Below the pieces are notes generated by a model. The model was not told the DNA's origin and ran no database searches. It saw nothing but the letters and a program-made list of their open reading frames with translations. From Ferrovibrio sp964429465 (GTDB lineage: Bacteria > Pseudomonadota > Alphaproteobacteria > Ferrovibrionales > Ferrovibrionaceae), in the NCBI GenBank assembly GCA_964429465.1, contig CAYSCA010000084.1, positions 1 through 13,393 of the forward strand: DNA of 13,393 bases, given 5' to 3'. This document shows positions 5,590 through 12,240 of the stretch, one piece after another. The position numbers were made by a program, and so were the translations under genes. Every line of letters starts with the position of its first letter. Positions within the stretch are counted from its first letter, which is position 1.

Positions 5590-6519
5590 ATGTCTTTCGA
5601 TACCGATGCCTGGCTGGAACGCCGCCGTCTTGCCCGCCGCCTCAACTGGTGGCGGTCGGTTGCCGTTATCGCGGTGGTCGCCCTCATCCTCGGCGGGCTC
5701 TACTGGATCGATCCCGGCAATGTCATCCAGCGCCGGCAGGACCATGTCGCCCGGTTCGAGATCGAAGGCATCATCACCCAGAACGACTGGTGGATGGAAA
5801 AGCTGCAGGAGATCGCCGAAGACGATCGCGCCAAGGCGCTGATCGTCTATGTCAACTCGCCCGGCGGCTCCACCTATGGCGGCGAGGCCCTGTTCACCGC
5901 GCTGCGCCGGGTCGCCGAGAAGAAGCCGACGGTGGCCGTGATCGGCACGCTCGGCGCCTCCGCCGGCTATATGGCGGCGATCGCCGCCGACCGGGTCTAT
6001 GCCCGCGAAACCTCGCTGACCGGCTCGATCGGCGTGCTGTTCCAGACCGCGGAATTCTCCGAGCTGATGGCCAAGCTGGGCATCAGCGCCGAGAGCATCG
6101 CCTCCGGCCCGCTCAAAGACGAGCCCTCGCCGATCAAGCCGCTCAGCCCGGCGGGCCGCGAGCAGATCCGCCGCATGGTGATGGAGACCCATGCCTGGTT
6201 CGTCGACCTGGTGGCCGCGCGCCGGCAGATGCCGCGCGACAAGGTGGCCGGGCTGGCCGATGGCCGGGTCTATTCCGGCCGGCTGGCGGTCGAGAACGGG
6301 CTGATCGATGCACTCGGCGGGGTTGAGGAAGCCAGGAGCTGGCTCGCCCAGACCCAGGGGATTCCGGCCGATCTGCCGCTGCGCGAGGTTCCCTCCGAGC
6401 CGCCGCGCGACGGGTGGGAGGGCCTGGCCGGCCGGGCGGTCTCGATGGTCTTTGGAAAAAGCCTTTTGCCCGAACGGCTTAAGCTTGACGGCTTGGTCTC
6501 GGTTTGGCACCCTGACTAG
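5590..6519 (+). CDS. sppA: Signal peptide peptidase SppA, short (S49) form
   Basis: Membrane-anchored serine protease of 309 residues that degrades signal peptides cut from exported proteins. An N-terminal anchor at about 22-40 follows an Arg-rich cytoplasmic start; the catalytic domain faces the periplasm. The predicted nucleophile is S124 in GTLGASAGYMAA and the general base is K176 in SGPLKDE. Their 52-residue spacing equals that of the Bacillus SppA Ser/Lys dyad (S147/K199). YVNSPGGS (87-94), LTGSIGV and DGRVYSGRLAVENGLID complete the family pattern. It is the single-domain form, unlike the double-length E. coli SppA. ATG 5590 is the first possible start because an in-frame TAG lies 12 bases upstream; no strong Shine-Dalgarno is visible. 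It is followed by ihfB after 58 bases, a neighbourhood I recall from related alphaproteobacteria. Confidence 0.94.
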   Translation: MSFDTDAWLERRRLARRLNWWRSVAVIAVVALILGGLYWIDPGNVIQRRQDHVARFEIEGIITQNDWWMEKLQEIAEDDRAKALIVYVNSPGGSTYGGEALFTALRRVAEKKPTVAVIGTLGASAGYMAAIAADRVYARETSLTGSIGVLFQTAEFSELMAKLGISAESIASGPLKDEPSPIKPLSPAGREQIRRMVMETHAWFVDLVAARRQMPRDKVAGLADGRVYSGRLAVENGLIDALGGVEEARSWLAQTQGIPADLPLREVPSEPPRDGWEGLAGRAVSMVFGKSLLPERLKLDGLVSVWHPD

Positions 6520-6577
6520 ACAATTGGGGGGAAGGCCGCCGGCTTTGCTCCCTGTTGGGCTCTCTGGGGAAACGCCG

Positions 6578-6883
6578 ATGATCAAGTCCGAACTCATCAA
6601 TCGCCTGGCCGAACGCAACCAGCATCTGACCCAGCGCGATATCGAGCGCATCGTCGGCACCATCTTCGACGAGATCGCCACCGCGCTGTCGCGCGGCGAC
6701 CGTGTTGAATTGCGCGGTTTCGGGGCGTTTTCGGTGAAGCGCCGGCCATCGCGCACCGGCCGCAACCCGCGCACCGGCGCTGCCGTGGAAGTGGCCGAGA
6801 AATTCGTGCCCTTCTTCAAGACCGGCAAGGAATTGCGCCAGAAACTGAACCTCTCGGCCAAGCAGACCGCCGAAGTCGAGTAA
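6578..6883 (+). CDS. ihfB: Integration host factor subunit beta
   Basis: A 101-residue nucleoid protein that pairs with IHF-alpha (not in this window) to bind the minor groove and bend DNA sharply, shaping promoters, recombination and replication. It begins MIKSELINRLAERNQHLTQ. The arm region carries RGFGAFSVKRR and TGRNPRTG. P64 falls at the position of the intercalating proline of IHF-beta, and E44 and R46 match the E. coli beta-subunit specificity residues. Those two residues, together with the start sequence, favour IHF-beta over HU or IHF-alpha. A GGGGA ribosome site lies at 6566-6570, 7 bases before the ATG. The frame is open further upstream, but the family start and this ribosome site fix ATG 6578. 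LapA-like follows after 16 bases. Confidence 0.96.
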   Translation: MIKSELINRLAERNQHLTQRDIERIVGTIFDEIATALSRGDRVELRGFGAFSVKRRPSRTGRNPRTGAAVEVAEKFVPFFKTGKELRQKLNLSAKQTAEVE

Positions 6884-6899
6884 CACAGGAGGCGCCTTC

Positions 6900-7232
6900 A
6901 TGCGCTTCCTGCGCGTTCTGCTCGGCGTCTTTCTTCTCATCGTGCTGATCGTGTTTGCGATCCTCAACCGGGCGCCGGTCGAGATCAATCTCGACCCGAT
7001 CCTGCCGTATGCGCTCAGCCTGCCGCTTTACCTGCTGGTTTTCATCGTGTTTTTCGCCGGCCTGCTGATCGGCGTGATCGGCGACCGCTGGAATGCCGCG
7101 GCAACCGCCCGCCGCAAGGCCAGGGCGGCGAAGGAAAAGGCCAAAGCCGCCGCAGCCCCGCCGCCGGGCACGGCGATCGCCCGGCCTGCCGAGGACGGCC
7201 CGCCAGCCCTGCCGCCCGGCCCGGTCGTCTAG
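6900..7232 (+). CDS. LapA-domain (DUF1049) inner-membrane protein
   Basis: Small inner-membrane protein of 110 residues with the lipopolysaccharide assembly protein A domain (PF06305). In E. coli, LapA works with LapB in controlling LPS synthesis and turnover. Two transmembrane helices lie at about 5-23 and 41-61, separated by a short loop with NRAPVEINLDPI, the family signature. A charged Ala/Lys/Arg helix (65-85, possible coiled coil) and a Pro-rich tail follow. No lapB-like TPR gene follows here, so the functional link is by domain only. A strong AGGAGG at 6887-6892 sits 7 bases before the ATG. The stop TAG shares its last base with the GTG start of the next gene, so the two are probably translationally coupled. 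Confidence 0.85.
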   Translation: MRFLRVLLGVFLLIVLIVFAILNRAPVEINLDPILPYALSLPLYLLVFIVFFAGLLIGVIGDRWNAAATARRKARAAKEKAKAAAAPPPGTAIARPAEDGPPALPPGPVV

Positions 7233-8212
7233 TGTCTTCCCTGCGCAGCATCGATGCCGCCACGGTCCACGGCGCGCTGGCCTATGCCAAGCTGATCCCG
7301 CGGCTGCGCGAGGCGTTCCGCATCGGCGGCGAAGTGCCGCTGCGCAGCCATTTCCATATCGACGCGCCGGCGGAGGGCATCGGCGCCGCCGGGCCGGGCG
7401 GCACCCTGCTGGTGATGCCGGCCTGGCAGCCCGGCCGCCATATCGGCATCAAGGCGGTCAGCGTCTATCCCGACAACCCGAAGCTCGGCCTGCCCTCGGT
7501 GATCGGCGCCTATCTGCTGTTCGACGCCCGCACCGGCGCGCCGAAAGCGGTGATCGACGGCGTGGCGCTCACGCTCCGGCGCACCGCCTGCGCCTCCGCG
7601 CTCGCCGCCGGCTATCTGGCGCGGCAGGATGCGCAGCATCTGCTGATGATCGGCGCCGGCTCGCTGGCGCCGCATCTGGTCCGCGCCCATTGCGCGGTGC
7701 GCGGCTACCGGCGCATCGAGATCTGGAACCGCAACCGCGACCGCGCGCGGCAGATGGCGGAAAAGCTCACCGACCTGAACGCATCGATCGCGGTGGCGGA
7801 AGACCTGGAATCGGCCGTCCATGCGGCCGACACGATTTCCTGCGCCACGCTCAGCCGCGAGCCCCTGGTGCACGGCGAGTGGCTGAAGGCGGGCGCCCAT
7901 GTCGATCTGGTCGGCGGCTTCACGCCCGAGATGCGCGAGGCCGATGACGCGGCCCTGCGGCGGGCCGCTCAGGACGGCGGCCTCTGGGTCGATACCCGTG
8001 GCGGCGCGATGAAGGAGGCCGGCGATCTGGTCGATCCGCTGCGGCGCGGGATCGTCGCGGCGGCGGATGTGCGCGGCGATCTTTTCGATCTCTGCCGGCG
8101 CGATGCCTTCGCGCGCGCTGAAGCGAAGGGCATCACCCTGTTCAAGTCGGTGGGCACCGCGCTGGAAGACCTGGCTGCCGCCGAACTCGTTGCCGAAAGC
8201 GTGCTGTCATGA
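7232..8212 (+). CDS. Ornithine cyclodeaminase/mu-crystallin family NAD(P)-dependent reductase
   Basis: Cytoplasmic Rossmann enzyme of 326 residues in the OCD/mu-crystallin family (PF02423), whose members include ornithine cyclodeaminase, alanine dehydrogenase and ketimine (pyrroline- or piperideine-2-carboxylate) reductases. Visible landmarks are R38, GIKAV with K74, FDARTGAPKAVIDG, LRRTACASALA, and the dinucleotide loop GAGSLAPH at 141-148. The segment HVDLVGGFTPEMREAD (from about 223) differs from true ornithine cyclodeaminases: F230 stands where the deaminating Asp of the Pseudomonas enzyme (D228) is expected. This points to a ketimine reductase-like activity rather than ornithine deamination; that is inference. 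The GTG start overlaps the lapA-like stop by one base, and its TGA overlaps the oxidase ATG by 4 bases. Confidence 0.85.
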   Translation: MSSLRSIDAATVHGALAYAKLIPRLREAFRIGGEVPLRSHFHIDAPAEGIGAAGPGGTLLVMPAWQPGRHIGIKAVSVYPDNPKLGLPSVIGAYLLFDARTGAPKAVIDGVALTLRRTACASALAAGYLARQDAQHLLMIGAGSLAPHLVRAHCAVRGYRRIEIWNRNRDRARQMAEKLTDLNASIAVAEDLESAVHAADTISCATLSREPLVHGEWLKAGAHVDLVGGFTPEMREADDAALRRAAQDGGLWVDTRGGAMKEAGDLVDPLRRGIVAAADVRGDLFDLCRRDAFARAEAKGITLFKSVGTALEDLAAAELVAESVLS

Positions 8213-9345
8213 AGATCATCATTGTGGGCGGCGGCATCATGGGGCTGTCGTCTGCCTGGGCTTTGCGGCGCGCCGGCGCCGAAGTGACCCTGCTCGAGCA
8301 GGGCAGCCTGCCCAATCCGCTCGGCTCGTCGGTCGATCAGCATCGCCTGATCCGCTACGCTTACGGCGCGCAGCGCGGCTACACCCGCATGGTGCGCCAT
8401 GCCTATCATGCCTGGGAGCGCGTCTGGCGCGACCTCAAGGCCAGGCTCTATGCCGAGACCGGCACCCTGGTGCTGAGCGGGGCGGGGGATGACTGGGCCG
8501 CCGTCTGCGCGCAGGTGCTGACGCAGGAGAATGTCGAACATCTGGCCTTCGATGCGGAAACCGTCGCCGGGCGCTGGCCGATGCTCGACGGCACGGCCCT
8601 GCAGGACGCCTTCTACTGCCCGTCCGGCGGCGTGCTGTTCGCCGAAGCCGTCGTGGCGGCGCTGTCGGCGCATCTGCGCGAGCGCGGCGTCATCCTGCGG
8701 GCCCAGGCGAAAGTCGCGGCGATCGACGCGGAAGGCGGCAGCGTCACGCTGCAGGACGGGTCGAAGCTGACCGCCGACCGCCTGCTGGTCTGCGCCGGGC
8801 CATGGACGTCGCAGCTGCTGCCCGGTCTGGCCGAGCTGTCGCGGCCCTCGCGGCAGGTGGTGGTCTATCTGCAGCCGCCGGCCGATCTGATGGCAGCCTG
8901 GCATGCGGCGCCGATGCTGCTCGAGATCGGCGAGGCCAAGGGCTTCTATCTCGTGCCGCCGCGGGTCACGAAGGACGGCATGCGCACCGGCCTGAAGATC
9001 GGCGATCACCGCTTCGGCGCCACCGCCGATCCCGGCGCGGACCGCGAGGCGCGGCCGGACGAGATCGAGGCGATCCTGGCGAATGCGCGGCATCGCATCG
9101 CCGATCTCGATCAGTATCGCGTGACGGCGGCGAAGACCTGCTTCTACGATGTCGAGGCGGAAGAACGCTTCCAGTTCCGGCAGCTCGGGCCGCGCGGCTT
9201 CGCCTTCTGCGGCACTTCGGGGCATGGCTTCAAATTCGGGCCCGTCGTCGGGGAGACCATCGCCGACGCGCTGCTGGAGAAGGCCGGGGTTGCGGAAACC
9301 GCCAGCTGGCTGGCGGGCGTTGCGGACGGCGACGGCGCGCCGTAA
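8209..9345 (+). CDS. FAD-dependent oxidoreductase, monomeric sarcosine oxidase-like (DAO family)
   Basis: Flavin amine oxidase of 378 residues in the DAO superfamily (PF01266). The N-terminal FAD-binding motif is GGGIMG (7-12), followed by EVTLLEQ. The C-terminal half matches monomeric sarcosine oxidase and N-methyltryptophan oxidase. K263 in GLKIGDHRFG corresponds to the oxygen-activating K265. C311 in KTCFYDVEAEERF corresponds to the covalent-FAD cysteine C315. SGHGFKFGPVVGE ends the domain. Covalent flavin and peroxide-forming oxidation of an N-methyl or cyclic secondary amino acid are therefore likely; the real substrate is unknown. The ATG overlaps the upstream reductase stop (ATGA), implying co-translation and a shared substrate pool. 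It converges on the dipeptidase gene with a 13-base gap. Confidence 0.88.
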   Translation: MKIIIVGGGIMGLSSAWALRRAGAEVTLLEQGSLPNPLGSSVDQHRLIRYAYGAQRGYTRMVRHAYHAWERVWRDLKARLYAETGTLVLSGAGDDWAAVCAQVLTQENVEHLAFDAETVAGRWPMLDGTALQDAFYCPSGGVLFAEAVVAALSAHLRERGVILRAQAKVAAIDAEGGSVTLQDGSKLTADRLLVCAGPWTSQLLPGLAELSRPSRQVVVYLQPPADLMAAWHAAPMLLEIGEAKGFYLVPPRVTKDGMRTGLKIGDHRFGATADPGADREARPDEIEAILANARHRIADLDQYRVTAAKTCFYDVEAEERFQFRQLGPRGFAFCGTSGHGFKFGPVVGETIADALLEKAGVAETASWLAGVADGDGAP

Positions 9346-9358
9346 ACCGTCCATGACC

Positions 9359-9922
9359 TCACATCATCGCCGTGCCGGCATCGGCATCCGAAAGCAGCGG
9401 GAAGCGGCGCGGCTGGAACAACTGGTAATGCCACCATTCATTGCGATAGAAGTCCCAGCCGGCGGCCGTCATGATGCCGAGCAGCAGGGCGCGGTTCTTC
9501 TGCTGCACCGGGGTGATGTCGAGCGCGCCATGGAAGGCGCGCCGGGTGAAGGCATCGAAACCGGTGCCCATGTCGAGTTCGGCGCCGGCCGCATCGACCA
9601 GCGTGACGTCGACGGCGGCGCCGCGCGAATGCGGCGAGCCCTTGCGCGGATCGGCAAGGAAATTCGGATCGGGCGTATGGTTCCACAAGGCCCAGGCCGC
9701 CTCCGTCGGGCGGAAGGCATCGAAAATCTTCAGCCGCAGCTCCAGCTGCGCGGCGAGGGCGGTCGCCCGCTGCAGCAATCCGGCGGCTTCCCGGTTGAGG
9801 TAGCAGCCGGCGCGCCGGTAGATCGGCGCGCCCGTCAGGTTGTCGCTGGTGGCATAGCGCAGGTCGAGCAGCACCGGAAATTCCGGCGGCGCGATCTCGA
9901 CCAGCATGGCGGTGACGGTCAT
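9359..9922 (-). CDS. D-alanyl-D-alanine dipeptidase, VanX/DdpX type (M15D)
   Basis: Zinc D,D-dipeptidase of 187 residues that hydrolyses D-Ala-D-Ala. The motif SPHSRGAAVDV supplies H98 and D105, and NEWWH supplies E162 and H165. R71 lies in DAFRP. These match VanX H116, D123, E181, H184 and R71 in type and spacing, so it should be catalytically active. No signal peptide is seen, suggesting the cytoplasm. There are no vanH/vanA-like ligase or dehydrogenase genes nearby, so this is not a glycopeptide-resistance cassette; recycling of wall-derived dipeptide as a nutrient is a better guess. The frame is open to 10111, but that would run through the start of tsaB with Arg-rich, non-family sequence. 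ATG 9922 (or 9907) fits the family. It is divergent from tsaB-rimI with 53 bases between. Confidence 0.9.
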   Translation of the reverse strand: MTVTAMLVEIAPPEFPVLLDLRYATSDNLTGAPIYRRAGCYLNREAAGLLQRATALAAQLELRLKIFDAFRPTEAAWALWNHTPDPNFLADPRKGSPHSRGAAVDVTLVDAAGAELDMGTGFDAFTRRAFHGALDITPVQQKNRALLLGIMTAAGWDFYRNEWWHYQLFQPRRFPLLSDADAGTAMM

Positions 9923-9975
9923 GGCGGCAGATCCGTGAGGCAGGCTGCCTTCTCGTACCATCGCGGATCGCCGCC

Positions 9976-11109
9976 GTGAAGCTGCTCGCGCTCGATACCG
10001 CGCTGAATGCCTGCTCGGTCGCCATCGTCGACGGCGATGCGGTGCTGGCGAAAACCGTGCTCGCGGGCGGCAAGGGCAATGCCGAACGCCTGCTGCCGGC
10101 GATCGAGGCAACGCGCGCCGCCGCCGGCATCGCGCTCGGCGAGCTCGACGGCATCGCCGCCACGCTCGGGCCGGGCTCGTTCACCGGCATCCGCACGGCG
10201 CTGGCGACGGCGCGCGGCCTCGGCCTCGCGCTCGGCAAGCCGGTCTGGGGCATCACCACCACCGAGGCGCTGGGCGTCGCCGCGGCAAGGCCGCGGCGGA
10301 ACACCGTCGCCGTCATCGATGCGCGCCGCGACGAGCTTTACCTGCAGGTCTTCGCCGCCGCGGAAGCCGGCCTCGGCGCGGCCTTGCAGCCGCCGCAATT
10401 GCTGCCTGTCGCCGATGCCGTAAAGCTGCTGCCGGCGGCACCGCTCACCCTGGTCGGCAGCGGCGCGCCGCTGCTGCGCGATGCCGCCGCGCGCGCCGAT
10501 CTCGAACTCTCGGAAGCCGCACCCGATCCCGATCCGGCGATCGTCGCCAGGCTGGCGATGCAGCGCCCTGCCCCGTCGCGGGCGCCATCGCCGCTCTATA
10601 TCCGGCCGCCCGATGCCGCCCTGCCGAAGACCGAGCAGCCGCGGGCGCAGCTGGCCGTGAGCATCGCGCCCTGCGGGATCGAAGCCGCCGACTTGCTGGC
10701 CGCGCTGCATAAGGAGGCTTTCGAGACCGGCTGGACGCCGCAGGCGATGGCCGAGCTGCTGGCGATGCCGGGCGCGTCGGCATTGCTGGCGCGGACCGCC
10801 GCCGCGGCGGGCGGCGGCCAGCCGGCCGGTTTCCTGCTGCTGCGCCAGGCCGCCGATGAAGCCGAGATCATCACGCTGGCCGTGCGGCCGCGTCTGCAGC
10901 GGCTCGGGGTCGCGCGCGCCCTGCTGCAGGCCGGGCTGCAGCGGCTCGCCGCCGCCGGCGTCACCGTCTGCTTCCTCGAAGTGGCCGAAGCGAATACTGC
11001 CGCGCGCCGGCTTTATGCGGCCTCGGGTTTCGCCGAGGCCGGGCGCCGCCCGCGCTATTACGCCGACGGGCAGGACGCCGTCCTGATGCGGCGCTCCGGC
11101 CTTAAATAG
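9976..11109 (+). CDS. TsaB-RimI fusion: t6A37 complex subunit joined to ribosomal-protein N-acetyltransferase
   Basis: A single 377-residue frame holds two proteins that are usually separate. Residues 1 to about 213 are TsaB, the non-catalytic ASKHA partner of TsaD in making N6-threonylcarbamoyladenosine at tRNA position 37. Its marks are LALDTALNACSVA, GPGSFTGIRTALATARGLG (65-83) and the closing PLYIRPPDA. A linker of about 14 residues leads into RimI, a GNAT acetyltransferase that acetylates N-termini such as that of ribosomal protein S18. It has the acetyl-CoA loop Q308-xx-G311-x-A313, LEVAEANTAARRLYAASGF with E335 at the catalytic position, and RYY (360-362). No stop or frameshift is seen between the domains. 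The GTG start at 9976 is chosen by TsaB homology and has no clear Shine-Dalgarno. A MucR-type regulator gene follows. Confidence 0.92.
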   Translation: MKLLALDTALNACSVAIVDGDAVLAKTVLAGGKGNAERLLPAIEATRAAAGIALGELDGIAATLGPGSFTGIRTALATARGLGLALGKPVWGITTTEALGVAAARPRRNTVAVIDARRDELYLQVFAAAEAGLGAALQPPQLLPVADAVKLLPAAPLTLVGSGAPLLRDAAARADLELSEAAPDPDPAIVARLAMQRPAPSRAPSPLYIRPPDAALPKTEQPRAQLAVSIAPCGIEAADLLAALHKEAFETGWTPQAMAELLAMPGASALLARTAAAAGGGQPAGFLLLRQAADEAEIITLAVRPRLQRLGVARALLQAGLQRLAAAGVTVCFLEVAEANTAARRLYAASGFAEAGRRPRYYADGQDAVLMRRSGLK

Positions 11110-11221
11110 ACAGAATATCGCAAAAATATTGCCCGCCATTCGGCTGGATTTAGTGTAATTCGACCAATATAGACTTGGGCCGGTTCCCGTTTTTTACTTG
11201 GCAGAGAAGGAAATCGTCGCC
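11110..11221 (+). promoter_or_regulatory. AT-richer upstream region of the mucR-like gene, with ribosome site
   Basis: This 112-base gap is markedly richer in A+T than the genes around it, especially 11105-11130 and 11147-11173. It contains AATAT-N7-ATATT and a TATAGA at 11168-11173 that could be a -10 box, without a convincing -35. MucR/Ros proteins bind AT-rich DNA and often repress their own genes, so an autoregulatory site here is plausible. AAGGA at 11207-11211 lies 10 bases before ATG 11222 and selects that start over an in-frame TTG at 11198. A run of Ts at 11190-11195 has no stable stem before it, so no terminator is called. Confidence 0.4.
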
Positions 11222-11662
11222 ATGACGCATGCCGCCGACAAGTCGGAGCTGCTGGCGCTGACCGCCGAGATCGTCGCCGCCCATGTCTCCAACAACCGGC
11301 TCGAGGCCGGCGACCTGCCGGCGCTGATCCGCCAGGTCTACGGCACGCTGGCCGCCATCGACGGCGGCGGCAGCGACGGCGCGGGCAATGCACTGTCGCG
11401 CGCGTCGCAGCGTCCGGCGCCGGCGGTGTCGCCGAAAAAATCGGTGGCGCCGGATTACATCATCTGCCTCGAGGACGGGAAAAAGCTGAAGATGCTGAAA
11501 CGGCATCTGATGAGTCATTACGGACTCACCCCGGAACAGTATCGCGAACGCTGGAATCTGCCGGCCGATTACCCGATGGTGGCGCCGAATTATGCCTTGC
11601 ATCGGCAAGCGCTGGCGAAGAAAATCGGCCTCGGCAAAGGCCGTCGCCGCAGCGGCCGCTGA
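11222..11662 (+). CDS. MucR/Ros family zinc-finger transcriptional regulator
   Basis: DNA-binding regulator of 146 residues (PF05443). An N-terminal helical part (about 7-46) of the kind that mediates oligomerisation is followed by a flexible Ala/Ser/Pro linker. The zinc-finger domain (about 78-138) reads DYIICLEDGKKLKMLKRHL, then LTPEQYRERWNLPADYPMV and APNYA. Ligands are C82, D85, H95 and H99; Asp replaces the second Cys of Agrobacterium Ros, a substitution known in several rhizobial homologues. Members repress or silence genes for exopolysaccharide, motility, cell cycle or virulence. The N-terminus is set by AAGGA before ATG 11222. It lies between tsaB-rimI and fur, with gaps of 112 and 96 bases, so it may be its own transcription unit. 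Whether it affects fur is unknown. Confidence 0.92.
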   Translation: MTHAADKSELLALTAEIVAAHVSNNRLEAGDLPALIRQVYGTLAAIDGGGSDGAGNALSRASQRPAPAVSPKKSVAPDYIICLEDGKKLKMLKRHLMSHYGLTPEQYRERWNLPADYPMVAPNYALHRQALAKKIGLGKGRRRSGR

Positions 11663-11758
11663 CAGGGTGGACAACCGGGACTTGCCCGATCGGCCGAACT
11701 GGTTTAGCTCGCTGATCCGCAGGGACAAGTCACCGAAATAGCAGGAAGGCCCCGGCGC

Positions 11759-12193
11759 ATGAGCAGCCGCCTCGAACAGCTTTGCGAACAACTCGGCATG
11801 CGCATGACCGACCAGCGGCGGGTGATCGCCCGCGTGCTCAGCGCCGCCGACGACCATCCCGATGTCGAGGAACTGCATCACCGCTCGGCCGCCATCGATC
11901 CGCGCATCTCCATCGCCACCGTCTATCGCACCGTGCGCATGTTCGAGGAGAACGGCATCCTGAGCCGCCTCGATCTCGGCGATGGCCGCGCGCGCTACGA
12001 GGAGATGCCGGAATCGCATCACGACCATCTGATCGACACCCGCTCGGGCAAGATCATCGAATTCAACGATCCCGAGATCGAGGCGCTGCAGGAAAAGATC
12101 GCCGCGCGGCTCGGCTACAAGCTGATCGATCACCGGCTCGAATTGTTCGGCGTGCCGCTCGACGACGCTGACGGCAAGAAGGGCCAGCGCTGA
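11759..12193 (+). CDS. fur: Fur-family metalloregulator (Fur/Mur type)
   Basis: Metal-responsive repressor of 144 residues (PF01475). A winged helix lies at about 1-82, with recognition helix ISIATVYRTVRMFEENGIL at 50-68; a C-terminal dimerisation domain follows. The regulatory ligands align by number with E. coli Fur: H33, E81, H88, H90, and H87, D89, E108, H125. The structural CxxC pair (C93/C96) is replaced by D93 and S96, as in alphaproteobacterial Fur/Mur proteins. It is not Irr, since the HHDH metal site is of Fur type. Whether it senses iron or manganese cannot be settled from sequence. AGGAAGG at 11743-11749 lies 9 bases before the ATG. The rimI-fur-plsC order is familiar in alphaproteobacteria; here mucR is interposed. 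plsC begins 47 bases later. Confidence 0.93.
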   Translation: MSSRLEQLCEQLGMRMTDQRRVIARVLSAADDHPDVEELHHRSAAIDPRISIATVYRTVRMFEENGILSRLDLGDGRARYEEMPESHHDHLIDTRSGKIIEFNDPEIEALQEKIAARLGYKLIDHRLELFGVPLDDADGKKGQR

Positions 12194-12240
12194 TTGCGTA
12201 ATCCCCGAATTCTTCAGCGTTACACGACTCCATCACAGCG

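Noticed and set aside
6485..6522. Possible promoter for ihfB at the end of sppA (TTGACG, TTGGTC-N18-TAGACA)
   Set aside because: No combination gives both a good -35 and a good -10 at proper spacing; GC-rich DNA yields such partial matches easily.
9923..10111. N-terminal extension of the dipeptidase to the first in-frame start
   Set aside because: The added residues are Arg/Ala-rich, do not look like the family, and would overlap the tsaB coding start on the opposite strand.
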